Positions 51,102-60,286 of a DNA stretch of 64,000 nucleotides are shown here, piece by piece. This DNA comes from Streptomyces griseoruber. Its GTDB lineage: Bacteria; Actinomycetota; Actinomycetes; Streptomycetales; Streptomycetaceae. The stretch lies in assembly GCF_001514205.1 (NCBI RefSeq), contig NZ_KQ948790.1, forward strand, positions 1-64,000, written 5' to 3'. The translations under genes and the position numbers were made by a program. Numbering within the stretch: the stretch's first letter is position 1; the number at the start of each line of letters is the position of its first letter. Below the pieces are notes generated by a model that saw only the letters and a list, made by a program, of their open reading frames with translations, was not told the origin of the DNA and made no database searches.

Positions 51102-51848
51102 TCAGCGGATCTCGAGGATCTTCTCCCGCATCGCGTACACCACCGCCTCCATCCTGGAGTGCAGCTGGAGCTTCTCCAGGATGTTGCGCACATGGTTCTT
51201 CACGGTGTTCTCGGAGATGAACAACTCCTTGGCGATGTCCCGGTTGTTCATCCCGGTCGCCACCAGCTTGAGCACCTCCAGCTCACGGTCCGTCAGCCGG
51301 GGCGCGGGCACCAGCCGGCGCTCGTCGGTGCGCTGGATCATCGACTTGAACTCGGTGAGCAGCTTCGACGCCATCGACGGGCTGATCTGCGACTGCCCGT
51401 CCGCGACCGCCCGGATCGCGGTGGCGACCTCGTCCGTCGAGATCTCCTTCAGGAGATAGCCCGTCGCACCCGCCTTGATCGCGTCGTAGAGATCGGCCTC
51501 CTCGTCGCTGATCGTCAACATGATGATCTTCGCGCTGGGAGCCACCTCCTTGATGGAGGTGCACGCCTCGATACCGCCACGCTTGGGCATCCGCACATCC
51601 ATCAGCACGATGTCCGGCAGCAGATCGGCCGCCTTGTCCACGGCCTCCGCGCCGTCCCCGGCCTCACCGACGACCTGGATGTCCTCCTCGGCCGCGAGCA
51701 CGATCTCCAGCCCCCGGCGGAACAGGGCGTGGTCGTCCACGACAAGGACTCTGATCGGCTCCTTGCGTGAAGCACCCGCGTCCGGGCCCATGCCGACGAC
51801 GCCGTCGTCGGCATCCTCGTCCCGCATCGGTCCGAAGCTGTCCGCCAT
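51102..51848 (-). CDS. Orphan NarL/LuxR-type response regulator
   Basis: 248 aa from ATG 51848 (RBS gggaggaac); the frame is open to 52040, but that part has no homology. An N-terminal tail of about 30 residues precedes the receiver domain (VVDDH at 37-40, phospho-acceptor Asp84 in LMDVRMP, Lys in LLKEIST). The LuxR HTH (LTDRELEVLKLVATGM, NRDIAKELFISENTVKNHVRNIL) ends the protein. It sits between the glycosylase and hpf in Streptomyces, without a partner kinase. Confidence 0.92.
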   Translation of the reverse strand: MADSFGPMRDEDADDGVVGMGPDAGASRKEPIRVLVVDDHALFRRGLEIVLAAEEDIQVVGEAGDGAEAVDKAADLLPDIVLMDVRMPKRGGIEACTSIKEVAPSAKIIMLTISDEEADLYDAIKAGATGYLLKEISTDEVATAIRAVADGQSQISPSMASKLLTEFKSMIQRTDERRLVPAPRLTDRELEVLKLVATGMNNRDIAKELFISENTVKNHVRNILEKLQLHSRMEAVVYAMREKILEIR

Positions 51849-52060
51849 CGTTCCTCCCCCTGAAGGCTGCGGCTGTGGTCCTGAGCCATCGCCAACCCAA
51901 GGCTGCGGCCCACCGATTGAGCCACACCGGCCATGATTCCATGCCCGTACGACAACACGGTGACAGAGCGCTGCCCCAAGGGGTCGCGCACGGGTGCCCC
52001 TGGGGGCGCACAACAGCGCTCCAGGGGCACACCGCGTCAACCAACTGTCACCGGGCGGGG

Positions 52061-52753
52061 TCAGCCACCCAGCGCCCCGCCCGCCTCGGGAGAGTGCGCC
52101 TGGGCGACCATCGGGTCCGTGTCGAGGTGGATCACACCGTAGTCGTAGGCGTGGCGCCGGTAGACGACGCTCGGCTGCTTGGTCTCGGAGTCGACGAACA
52201 GATAGAAGTCATGGCCGACCAGTTCCATCTCGTAGAGGGCCTGGTCGAGAGTCATCGGAGCGGCGACGTGGGTCTTCTCGCGGACCACGAGCGGGCCATC
52301 GCCCTGCACTTCCAGCGAACCGATCTTCTTCGTCGGCACGCTGTCCGACGCTTCGGCCGGAACGGGGTGTCCGTTGCCGTTGAGCGTCGCCACGCCCGGA
52401 ACATGGTCGGGAACCTCTGCCGCGCTGAGCCGGCGTGCGCCACGGCGCGTGTACCGCTTGTCGTGCTGCTTGCGCAGCTGGGCGTCCAGCTTCTCCGCCG
52501 CCAGGTCGAGTGCCGCATACGGGTCGCTGGCCGCGGCCTCCGCCCGGATCACAGGGCCACGGGAGCGGAGCGTGATCTCCACCCGCTCGCACCGGTCGGC
52601 CTGTCGGGGGTTGGGCTCCTTGGACACCTCGACGTCGAGGCTGATCACCTTGCCGTCGAGCTTCTGGATCTTCTCCAGGTTCAGCTTCTCGGCCACGTGC
52701 TTGCGGAACCGCTCGGGCACCTCGGTCTTGCGGCCCTTGACGACGATGTCCAC
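52061..52753 (-). CDS. hpf: Long-form ribosome hibernation promoting factor
   Basis: 230 aa from GTG 52753 (MDIVVKGRKTEVPERFRKHV start, RBS ggaacggag). N-terminal RaiA/HPF fold binds the decoding site of the 30S subunit. A flexible linker (about 110-150) follows. The C-terminal dimerisation domain (PMTLDQALYEMELVGHDFYLF, VVYRRHAYDYGVIHL) joins two ribosomes into 100S particles. It is stress- and stationary-phase-associated in Streptomyces. A possible stress-sigma promoter is at 52902-52926. Confidence 0.95.
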   Translation of the reverse strand: MDIVVKGRKTEVPERFRKHVAEKLNLEKIQKLDGKVISLDVEVSKEPNPRQADRCERVEITLRSRGPVIRAEAAASDPYAALDLAAEKLDAQLRKQHDKRYTRRGARRLSAAEVPDHVPGVATLNGNGHPVPAEASDSVPTKKIGSLEVQGDGPLVVREKTHVAAPMTLDQALYEMELVGHDFYLFVDSETKQPSVVYRRHAYDYGVIHLDTDPMVAQAHSPEAGGALGG

Positions 52754-53066
52754 GCAGAACTCCGTTCCCGGATCACTCCGCCTCAGTGCGGAGCGTCTCC
52801 CTTTTGCACCAGGCCCCGGTGAGCACCGGAACCTCGGACTTGGTGACTTCCACCTCCTCCTCCCCCATGGGCGAGATCTACACCCCAGGTGCCACGGAGG
52901 ATTACCCAACCCGCAGCACGGCATTCGGATATGAGAGGTGTGGCCTGCGGCTTTCCCTCACAACCGAACATATCTCGCTCGGACGGATGTCGTCACCCTC
53001 TACTGCGCCATACCTCCGTTCAGGTGAATTGCCCCTGTCATTACCTGCAACGACGCAAGTTCTCAG
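52754..53066. other. Gap between comF end and hpf start
   Basis: 313 bases with no gene. It holds the hpf leader and promoter candidate and, on its left, the comF tail end. Relatively A/T-rich at 52920-53090 for this genome. Confidence 0.5.
52902..52926 (-). promoter_or_regulatory. Candidate sigma-B-type promoter of hpf
   Basis: On the minus strand GAAT is followed by 15 bases and GGGTAA. The Streptomyces sigma-B consensus is GNNT-N14-16-GGGTAY, so only the last base differs. It would give a leader of about 140 nt. Confidence 0.3.
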
Positions 53067-54089
53067 TCAGTTCCGGTTTATTCCGAAGGAATCCGGCGAC
53101 GCCGCGACCACGGCCGCGCAGAGCACGTCACCACCACGTCCCACGCCCACACCTCCCTCCGTCGCCCCGAACCGCCGTACCCCTCTCCCTTCCCGACCCG
53201 CCCCCACGTACACGGCCGACCCACCACTACCACCCCTGAGGACCCCCTCCGGACGGTCATCCCCCGCCGCCCCCGACACCTCCTCCGGACCGGGATCCCC
53301 CGTCATCCCGAGGACCCCCTCCACACCGGTGTCCCCCACCCCGGCGGCCCCGCGCGGCCGCCCAGCCGCCGTCCCGAGGTGCCCCAGCGCCCGCCTCACC
53401 GGCTGCGCCGCCGTCGCGGCCCGTACCGCTCGCGCCGCCTCCGCGAGCGAGGCACCCGTCGTCATCAGGTCGTCGACCAGCACCACCGGCCCACCGCACA
53501 ACAACCGCCCGCCCCCGCGCACCACCGCCAGCGCGCCCACCAGGTTCTCCTGCCGCTCACGCGCGTTCAGCCCGGCCTGATCGGCCACCGCCCCGCGCTG
53601 CCGCAGCACCGGGGCCACCCGCACCCGAACCCCGGCCCGCCGCAGCTCACCGGCCGCGGTCAGCGCGATACGGCGGGCGGGGTCGTGGCCGCGGGCGCGG
53701 GTGGCGGCGGGGGCTGAGGGGACGGGGACCAGGAGGAGGGGTGGGGGTGGGGGCCCCTCCCCCACCCCCACCCCCGCCTCCCCCAACCCCACCCGCACCG
53801 CCCCCGCCAACGCCACCCCCAGCACCCCCGCCAGCCCCAGCCCACCCCGTTCCTTGTGCGCCAGCAGCACCGCCCTGACCTCGTCCGCGTAGGGCGCCGC
53901 CGCGTGGACGGCGGGCAGCCCGGCCGGTTCCGGCTCCGGCCGTACCTGCTGCGGCCGGTTTCCGTGGAGCGCGGCCCGGCACTGCGGGCAGAGCGCCGTA
54001 CGGACCCGCCCGCAGCCCGCGCACTCGGCCGGCAGTACCAGGCCGGCGAGCTCCTGCCACCACCTGCGAACGCCTTCCACGTGGTCCAC
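53067..54089 (-). CDS. comF: ComF-family phosphoribosyltransferase-like protein with C-terminal repeat insertion
   Basis: 340 aa from GTG 54089. Zinc ribbon at Cys23, 26, 34 and 37. PRT-type fold, with LVPVPSAPAATRARGHDPARR and the PRPP loop VVLVDDLMTTGAS (202-214). Family members end near residue 240. Here a Gly-rich ~90-residue extension contains three 12-residue units starting at 252, 264 and 276, before a CAAVVAASPDSF end that looks like the normal terminus. ComF proteins serve DNA uptake in competent bacteria; in Streptomyces the role is unknown. Confidence 0.88.
   Translation of the reverse strand: MDHVEGVRRWWQELAGLVLPAECAGCGRVRTALCPQCRAALHGNRPQQVRPEPEPAGLPAVHAAAPYADEVRAVLLAHKERGGLGLAGVLGVALAGAVRVGLGEAGVGVGEGPPPPPLLLVPVPSAPAATRARGHDPARRIALTAAGELRRAGVRVRVAPVLRQRGAVADQAGLNARERQENLVGALAVVRGGGRLLCGGPVVLVDDLMTTGASLAEAARAVRAATAAQPVRRALGHLGTAAGRPRGAAGVGDTGVEGVLGMTGDPGPEEVSGAAGDDRPEGVLRGGSGGSAVYVGAGREGRGVRRFGATEGGVGVGRGGDVLCAAVVAASPDSFGINRN
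53229..53336 (-). repeat. 36-bp unit repeated three times in comF
   Basis: Encodes GD.(G/R)(V/P)E(G/E)V(L/S)(G/R).. units with exact 12-residue spacing. The DNA is similar enough to suggest recent in-frame duplication. Confidence 0.7.
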
Positions 54090-54120
54090 TGTGCCGAGTG
54101 GTGGAGGCGGCGGCCACCCC

Positions 54121-54153
54121 TGTGGAAAGCCGCGGGCTCCGGCCTGTGGAAAA
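54121..54153. promoter_or_regulatory. Two DnaA-box-like sites upstream of comF
   Basis: TGTGGAAAG (54121-54129) and TGTGGAAAA (54145-54153), 24 bases apart. Their complements (CTTTCCACA, TTTTCCACA) fit the relaxed DnaA box TTNTCCACA. This could link comF to replication, or be chance. Confidence 0.3.
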
Positions 54154-54252
54154 CCGACCGGTAAGTCAGATAAAAGGCCGACCGAGCTCTCACGCGGACA
54201 GCTCAGCCGGCCAAATCGGACGGCCGCCCCGGAAAGGCGGACGTCGAAGGGA

Positions 54253-56088
54253 TCACCCCGGATAAAACGCGGCCGAGGCGGTTTCCTTCAGCGTGCGCCA
54301 CCCGCTCCCGCCGGGCAGCCACAGCAGTCCGTCCTTGGAGGTCGCGAAGAGTGGTTTGTCGCCGTCCTCGGAGGCGGCGATGCTGGTGACCTCGGTGAGG
54401 CCGGGCAGGGTCCCGGACTCGGGGATCGAGCCGTCGCACTGCACGTACTGCACCTGTTCGACGCCGCCGGATTCCTGCCCGACCACGACGAGACGGCTGT
54501 CGCCGGCCCATGCCACGGCCGTGACCTGCTCCAGTTCGGGTGTGGCGGAGCGCAGTTCCTGTACGGACACGGACGGCTGGTCCCCGCTGCCCGCGGCCCG
54601 TTCGATGCGCCCGATGAGCAGGGACTGCTTGCCGTCCTTGTCCACGACGAGCGCGATGCGCGCCCCGTCGGCGGCGACCCGTACGGCGTTGATACGGCCG
54701 TCCAGACGCGGTGTGAGCACCTCGACGGGCTTGCCGCCGCCCTTCTGCAGGAGCAGGAGCCGGGGGTCGAGGGGGTTGCGGTCGGCGATCCACAGGTCGC
54801 CCTGGGCGTCCCAGGTGGGGGTGGTGAGGCGGTCGGCCTCGGTCTTGCCGGTGCTGGTGAGGAGGGGGTCGCCGAGGGAGCCGCTGGCCACGGTGGAGGT
54901 GACGTAGAGGCTCCTGCCGTCGAGGGTGACTCCGGCGGCGCTGTGTTCGTCGCGGGCCACGGCCACCGAGAGCAGTGGTTTGGTGCCGTCGCCGAGCGCT
55001 CCGGGGACGGGGTCGGCCTTGGCGTTGCCGCCGGCGCCGGCGGGCATGCGGAGGAGCTGGTGGTGGCCGTCGATGAAGTAGAGGTATTCGGGGTCGGCCT
55101 CGCTGCCGCGGGCGGCGACGCCGGCGGCGGCGTCCTCGTTGAGGGAGCACAGCTGCCGGCCCCCTGCCCGCAGGGCGATCTCCTCCACGGTGGGGGTGAC
55201 GCTCTGGATGGTGAAGAGCAGTTGGGCGGCCATCTCGGAGCATTTGCTCCGGCCGATGTGGGCGGCCTTGTCGTTGAGCGGCACGGTGAGCTTGTTCTGG
55301 TCGTCGGGCGTGAGTGCGCTGACGCCCTTCCGCAGTGCCGTGCCGGTGGGGAAGCTGGATCTGACGACCGGGCGGAGCCAGCTGGTGGGTCCGCCGAGCA
55401 GGGAGCGGACCATCTGGGTCGTGGGGTCGACACGTTCCCGTACGTAGACGGGGTCGGCGACGGCCATGGGCTGCCCGGAGGCGGCGGAGGTGGTGTTGGA
55501 GGCGAAGTAGTACTTGTTGACGGACATGTAGTTGCGCTGGAAGTCCGACTTGCCCATGACGACTCCCTGGGGGAGCACGTCGATGCGCCATTGTTCGGTC
55601 TTCTTGTCGCGGGTGAGGTGGACCGTCTGGTCGTAGCCGCCGGAGGCGGGTGTGTACGACTGCTGGGCGTCGACGGTGGCGACCTTCGTGCCGGTCAGGG
55701 TGAAGGAGTAGTCGTCGCCATCCTCCCGGCCGCCCGACCGCCCGGCCTCGGCACCGGGTCCGTCGGCGAGGACGGTGGTGGAGAGTTCCGGTTGCCAGCT
55801 CTGGGCGGCCTTGGTGGTCAGGTACTGCCGCGCCGTCGCAAAGCTGGGGTCGTCGCTGGTCAGGGCCTCGAGGAAGCCCTGGACGATTTCCGAGGGCGGT
55901 GCGTCGTCGCGGGGCGGCATGGCGAACACCCGTACCTGGGTGTCCTGGCGCGGTGTGGACTCGACGTCACGCAGATCGCCGCGGTCGGGCATGGAGGCGC
56001 ATCCGGCCAGCAGTACGACGCCACAAGCGGCGTACGCCACCATGCGCGCCGGTGTGCGCCGGTCGCGCTTCTGGCGGTCAGCGCCCAC
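54253..56088 (-). CDS. lpqB: MtrAB-associated lipoprotein LpqB
   Basis: 611 aa from GTG 56088 (RBS ggggaggc), overlapping mtrB by 11 bp. Lipobox LLAGC with Cys30. An N-terminal SIMPL/GerMN-like domain (VFAMPPRDDAPPSEIVQGFLEALTSDD) is followed by a C-terminal beta-propeller-like region (about 330-600). It is lipid-anchored outside the membrane and in mycobacteria modulates MtrB and therefore MtrA phosphorylation. The long frame to 56181 is not used. Order mtrA-mtrB-lpqB is the conserved actinobacterial operon. Confidence 0.94.
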   Translation of the reverse strand: MGADRQKRDRRTPARMVAYAACGVVLLAGCASMPDRGDLRDVESTPRQDTQVRVFAMPPRDDAPPSEIVQGFLEALTSDDPSFATARQYLTTKAAQSWQPELSTTVLADGPGAEAGRSGGREDGDDYSFTLTGTKVATVDAQQSYTPASGGYDQTVHLTRDKKTEQWRIDVLPQGVVMGKSDFQRNYMSVNKYYFASNTTSAASGQPMAVADPVYVRERVDPTTQMVRSLLGGPTSWLRPVVRSSFPTGTALRKGVSALTPDDQNKLTVPLNDKAAHIGRSKCSEMAAQLLFTIQSVTPTVEEIALRAGGRQLCSLNEDAAAGVAARGSEADPEYLYFIDGHHQLLRMPAGAGGNAKADPVPGALGDGTKPLLSVAVARDEHSAAGVTLDGRSLYVTSTVASGSLGDPLLTSTGKTEADRLTTPTWDAQGDLWIADRNPLDPRLLLLQKGGGKPVEVLTPRLDGRINAVRVAADGARIALVVDKDGKQSLLIGRIERAAGSGDQPSVSVQELRSATPELEQVTAVAWAGDSRLVVVGQESGGVEQVQYVQCDGSIPESGTLPGLTEVTSIAASEDGDKPLFATSKDGLLWLPGGSGWRTLKETASAAFYPG

Positions 56089-58198
56089 GGAATGCCTCCC
56101 CTTGCTTGTCCGGGCCCTGCGGTCCGGCGTCCGGCCGGTCCGGGGTGTGGTCCATGGTGTCGCTGTGTGCCGTGTCGCCACGTGCCGTGTCGGTGCGTTC
56201 CGCGGCGGTGCCCCCGGCCGGTTCGTCGGTGTTCCGGGTGGCCGAGGCGGCGGGCCGGGGCACCACGCGTGCGCCGTTGCCGGGCAGGGCCGTCGGGTCG
56301 GCGGTGGGCGTGACCGTGGCCATGCGGGGGGCGAGCGGGGCGTGTGCGGCCGAGAGCGGTTCCCGGGCGGGCTGCACGGGTACGGTGGCGCTCTTCTCGC
56401 CGCCCCGGCCGGCCTGTCCGGAGTCGTCGAGGCCGCGGTTGCGCCGTGAGTCCTTGGGCTCCAGGGGTATCGGCGAGCCCCGGAGCGGTTCGTCGGCGGT
56501 CCTGGGCAGGGTCAGGCGGAACTGTGAGCCGCCGCCGGGTTCGCCCCAGGCCTGCAACCAGCCGCCGTGCAGCCGGGCGTCCTCCAGGGCGATGGACAGT
56601 CCGAGGCCCGTGCCGCCGGTGGTACGCGCGCGTGCCGGGTCGGCGCGCCAGAAACGGCTGAAGACACGGGTGGCCTCGCCGGGCTTGAGTCCGACGCCGT
56701 AGTCGCGCACGGCGACGGCGACGGCCCCGCCGGCCGCGGCGAGCTTGACGACGACGTCCTTGCCCTCGCCGTGTTCGACGGCGTTGACGACGAGGTTGCG
56801 CAGCACACGCTCGACCCGCCGGGCGTCGGCCTCGGCGACGACGGGCTGCTGGTCGCCGAGGACGCGTATGGTCGTGCCCTTGCGGTCGGCGAGGGGCGCG
56901 GCGCCGCTGACGACGCGCCGGACGACCTCGCGCAGGTCGATGGGCTCGGCCTCCAGGGCGGCGGCGCCGGCGTCGAAGCGGCTGATCTCCAGCAGGTCGG
57001 CGAGCAGTGACTCGAACCGGTCGAGCTGGTCGGCGAGGAGTTCCGCGGACCGCGCGGTGACGGGGTCGAAGTCCTCACGTGCCTCGTGGATGACGTCGGC
57101 GGCCATGCGCACGGTGGTCAGCGGCGTCCGCAGTTCATGCGACACATCGGACACGAACCGGCGCTGCATCCGCGACAGGTCCTCCAGTTGCTGGATCTTC
57201 AGCTGGAGGTTCTGCGCCATCTTGTTGAAGGCCTCGCCGAGGCGGGCGATGTCGTCCTCGCCGGTGACCTTCATACGTTCCTGAAGCCGCCCGGCGGACA
57301 GCCGTTCGGCGATGCCCGCGGCCATCCGCACCGGTGTGACGACCTGCCGTACGACGAGCCAGGCGATCGCACCGAGGAGTACGACGACGAAGAGGCCGGC
57401 GGTCGCGAGGGTGCCCTTGACGAGGCTGAGGGACTTCTCCTCCTGGGTGAGCGGGAAGAGGTAGTACAGCTCGTAGGGGTCGCCGTTGGGGTCGTTGAGC
57501 TGTTTGCCGATGACGAGGGCCGGCTGGGAGTCCTTGTCGTTGCTGTAGAGGATGCGGGAGTAGCTCTGGGCCGCTCCGGCATTGCTGTTGATGTGCTCGC
57601 GCAGGGCTTCGGGGACGCTCTTGTTGGGGTCGACGTAACCGGAGGAGCGGGGTCCGGGTCCGCCGCCGCTGTCGTCGCCCGGGGGGAGGGTGACGACGTC
57701 GAAGGCGCCCTGGCCGCCGCTGGACAGCGACGACACTAGTTCGCTCATCCATTCGGTGACGTTCTGCGGAGAGCTTCCGTCGACGGCGTTCCCGTCGCCG
57801 CCGCCTGCGGCCACCGCTTCGTCGGCCTTCTGTTTGGCGACGGCGAATCCGCCCGCGGCCTGGCTCTGGGAGGCCTTGACCTTGGCGTCGAGCAGTCCGT
57901 TGCGGACCTGTCCGATGACGACGAAGCCGAGGAGCAGGACGACGCCCAGCGACATCAGCAGGGTGGTCGCGACGACCTTGAGCTGGATGTTGCGGCGCCA
58001 CAGCCGCATGACGGGCAGCAGCGGCCGGCGTACCCAGCGCAGCAGCAGGCGCAGGACGGGGCTGCCCTGCATCCCGCCCTGGAGCAGCCCGCCCTCGAGG
58101 AGTCGCTCGAAACGTGAACCCATGGTCTTCCGGCCGACAGGCCGCTCCGGTCGGACCCCGGACCGGCCGGGGGCCGAAGCGGCACTGTCCCCGGACAT
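56078..58198 (-). CDS. mtrB: Sensor histidine kinase MtrB
   Basis: 706 aa. TM1 is at about 72-97, and an extracytoplasmic sensor domain at about 98-264. TM2 is at about 265-285, with HAMP to about 340. The dimerisation/phospho-acceptor helix has His354 in SHELRTPL, and the ATPase domain has NLVVNAVEH and GGTGLGLSIA. The Pro/Ala/Asp-rich C-terminal tail (about 580-706) is disordered. It senses envelope or osmotic state and phosphorylates MtrA. Starts 1 bp after the mtrA stop and overlaps lpqB by 11 bp, so it is co-translated. Confidence 0.95.
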   Translation of the reverse strand: MSGDSAASAPGRSGVRPERPVGRKTMGSRFERLLEGGLLQGGMQGSPVLRLLLRWVRRPLLPVMRLWRRNIQLKVVATTLLMSLGVVLLLGFVVIGQVRNGLLDAKVKASQSQAAGGFAVAKQKADEAVAAGGGDGNAVDGSSPQNVTEWMSELVSSLSSGGQGAFDVVTLPPGDDSGGGPGPRSSGYVDPNKSVPEALREHINSNAGAAQSYSRILYSNDKDSQPALVIGKQLNDPNGDPYELYYLFPLTQEEKSLSLVKGTLATAGLFVVVLLGAIAWLVVRQVVTPVRMAAGIAERLSAGRLQERMKVTGEDDIARLGEAFNKMAQNLQLKIQQLEDLSRMQRRFVSDVSHELRTPLTTVRMAADVIHEAREDFDPVTARSAELLADQLDRFESLLADLLEISRFDAGAAALEAEPIDLREVVRRVVSGAAPLADRKGTTIRVLGDQQPVVAEADARRVERVLRNLVVNAVEHGEGKDVVVKLAAAGGAVAVAVRDYGVGLKPGEATRVFSRFWRADPARARTTGGTGLGLSIALEDARLHGGWLQAWGEPGGGSQFRLTLPRTADEPLRGSPIPLEPKDSRRNRGLDDSGQAGRGGEKSATVPVQPAREPLSAAHAPLAPRMATVTPTADPTALPGNGARVVPRPAASATRNTDEPAGGTAAERTDTARGDTAHSDTMDHTPDRPDAGPQGPDKQGEAFRGR

Positions 58199-58199
58199 G

Positions 58200-58889
58200 T
58201 CAGCTCGGCCCCGCCTTGTAACCGACGCCTCGGACGGTCACCACGATCTCCGGCCGCTCCGGGTCCTTCTCGACCTTGGAGCGCAGCCGCTGGACGTGCA
58301 CGTTGACCAGGCGGGTATCGGCGGCGTGCCGGTAACCCCACACCTGTTCGAGGAGCACTTCGCGGGTGAACACCTGCCACGGCTTGCGTGCCAGCGCGAC
58401 CAGCAGGTCGAACTCCAGCGGCGTCAGCGCGATGGACTGCCCGTCACGCTTCACGGAGTGCCCGGCGACATCGATCACGAGGTCACCGATCGCCAACTGC
58501 TCCGGCGCCGGCTCCTCGGACCTGCGCAGCCGCGCCCGGATACGGGCGACCAGCTCCTTCGGCTTGAACGGCTTGACGATGTAGTCGTCGGCGCCGGACT
58601 CCAGCCCGACGACCACGTCGACGGTGTCGCTCTTCGCGGTGAGCATCACGATCGGCACACCGGACTCCGCCCGGATCAGACGGCACACCTCGATGCCGTC
58701 CCGCCCGGGCAGCATCAGGTCCAGCAGCACCAGATCGGGCTTAGCCTCCCGGAACGCGGCCAGCGCCTTGTCGCCGTCGGCTACGAAAGACGGCTCAAAA
58801 CCTTCACCACGCAGCACGATGCCGAGCATCTCGGCCAGTGCGGTGTCGTCGTCGACGACAAGGACTCGTCCCTTCATAAACGACATCAT
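58200..58889 (-). CDS. mtrA: OmpR-type response regulator MtrA
   Basis: 229 aa. Receiver with DDD at 13-15, phospho-acceptor Asp57 in LLDLMLPG, and the switch Lys in IVKPF. A winged-helix output domain (about 130-229) has LTPLEFDLLVALARKPWQV and LVNVHVQRLRSKVE. In Streptomyces MtrA controls cell division, DNA replication, chaplin/rodlin and nitrogen genes, and binds GTNAC-N6-GTNAC type direct repeats. A GTCAC-N6-GTGAG on the minus strand at 58930-58945 may mean autoregulation. Start ATG 58889; ATG 58886 and MKGR at 58877 are close alternatives. Confidence 0.96.
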   Translation of the reverse strand: MMSFMKGRVLVVDDDTALAEMLGIVLRGEGFEPSFVADGDKALAAFREAKPDLVLLDLMLPGRDGIEVCRLIRAESGVPIVMLTAKSDTVDVVVGLESGADDYIVKPFKPKELVARIRARLRRSEEPAPEQLAIGDLVIDVAGHSVKRDGQSIALTPLEFDLLVALARKPWQVFTREVLLEQVWGYRHAADTRLVNVHVQRLRSKVEKDPERPEIVVTVRGVGYKAGPS

Positions 58890-58929
58890 CCCATTCTCAT
58901 AACGGTGAAGGTGACGCAGGTGAGAAGCC

Positions 58930-58945
58930 TCACCGCCCGGTGACG
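58930..58945 (-). promoter_or_regulatory. Candidate MtrA box upstream of mtrA
   Basis: Minus strand GTCAC-cgggcg-GTGAG, matching MtrA direct-repeat sites except for the last base. It lies 41 bases before the mtrA start. Confidence 0.3.
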
Positions 58946-59003
58946 ATAGTCGTACGGGACCGTCACTGTCTGCCCTCGCCGACAGACCGTGATCTCCGGG
59001 CCA

Positions 59004-60146
59004 TCAGGCACCCGTCCCGGGACGGGCCCTCGCGCACAGTTCGGCGAGCCCTTCGGCCGTCACCGGCGACACCGCGCCCTCCTCCGTCACGATCGCCGTC
59101 ACCAGCTCCGGCGGCGTCACGTCGAACGCCGGGTTGTACGCCTGGGTCCCCAGCGGCGCCACCGGAATCCCGCCTCCCGCTCCCGTCACCGGCACCTGCG
59201 GCGCCGTCACCTCGGTCACCTCGGACCCGGGGCGCTGCTCGACCTCGATCGCCGCCCCGTTCGCCGTGTGCGGGTCGACGGTCGTCACCGGCGCGACCAC
59301 GATGAACGGCACATGGTGGTACCGCGCGAGCACCGCGAGCGGATAGCTCCCCACCTTGTTCGCCACCGACCCGTCGGCAGCGATCCGGTCCGCCCCGATC
59401 AGCACCGCGTCCACCTCGCCCGCCGCGAACAGCGAGCCCGCCGCGTTGTCCGTCAGCAAGGTGTACGCCATGCCGCTGCGCGCCGCCTCCCACGCGGTCA
59501 GGCGGGCGCCCTGCAGCAGCGGACGCGTCTCGTCCACCCACAGCCGCCGCAGCCGCCCCGCCCGATGCGCCGCCAGCGCCACGGCGAACGCCGTCCCCTC
59601 CCCGCCCGACACCAGCGAGCCGGTGTTGCAGTGCGTGAGGATCCGATGCCCGCCGCCGGGCAGCAGCTCGTCCAGGAGCGCCAGCCCGTGCCCGGCCATC
59701 CGCGCACTGGCCTCGGCGTCCTCCCGGTGCAGTCGCCGCGCCGCAGCCAGCGCGGCCCGCGCCCCCTGTACCGGCTCACCTCCGCCCGCCAGCGCCGCCC
59801 CGTACGCGGCCCGGGCCCTGTTCACGCCGAGGGACAGATTCACCGCGGTGGGCCGTGCTCCGGCCAGCACGGTGGCCGCCTCCTCCACGTCGAAGCCCCG
59901 GGCGGCGGCGAGCGCGACACCGTACGCCCCGGCGATGCCGAGCAGCGGCGCGCCCCGCACGGCCAGCGAACGGATCGCCTCCACCAGCGCCGACGCGTCC
60001 GTACAGACCAGCTCGACCTCCTCGGCCGGCAGCCTCGTCTGGTCCAGAAGCACCAGCACGGGACCTTCGGGTGGCTCTTCCCAGCGGATCGCCGGTATAC
60101 CGGCCTGCCGCTTGTCCTCACCGGATTGCGCGTACTGATCAGCCAT
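59004..60146 (-). CDS. mtnA: Methylthioribose-1-phosphate isomerase
   Basis: 380 aa. Methionine salvage: 5-methylthioribose-1-phosphate to methylthioribulose-1-phosphate. Catalytic Cys173 in THCNTGSL and Asp253 in IGADRIAADG, with the VDETRP and NKVGSY blocks, agree with MtnA rather than the eIF2B-like regulatory proteins. Slightly longer than the ~350-aa norm because of the N-terminus. It is upstream of mtrA on the same strand with a 114-bp gap, so a separate mtrA promoter is likely but read-through is possible. Confidence 0.94.
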   Translation of the reverse strand: MADQYAQSGEDKRQAGIPAIRWEEPPEGPVLVLLDQTRLPAEEVELVCTDASALVEAIRSLAVRGAPLLGIAGAYGVALAAARGFDVEEAATVLAGARPTAVNLSLGVNRARAAYGAALAGGGEPVQGARAALAAARRLHREDAEASARMAGHGLALLDELLPGGGHRILTHCNTGSLVSGGEGTAFAVALAAHRAGRLRRLWVDETRPLLQGARLTAWEAARSGMAYTLLTDNAAGSLFAAGEVDAVLIGADRIAADGSVANKVGSYPLAVLARYHHVPFIVVAPVTTVDPHTANGAAIEVEQRPGSEVTEVTAPQVPVTGAGGGIPVAPLGTQAYNPAFDVTPPELVTAIVTEEGAVSPVTAEGLAELCARARPGTGA

Positions 60147-60286
60147 GCGGTCAGTCTGCCCATAGTCCGGCGGACAATTGAAGGTGTGCAGCCCCTACCG
60201 CGGCCGGTCGCCCGATGACCACCCCATGGCACGATGGCAGCCAACCTGCCGCCGCGCCCGCGGACGGGCATCGTGAAGGAGCGACG

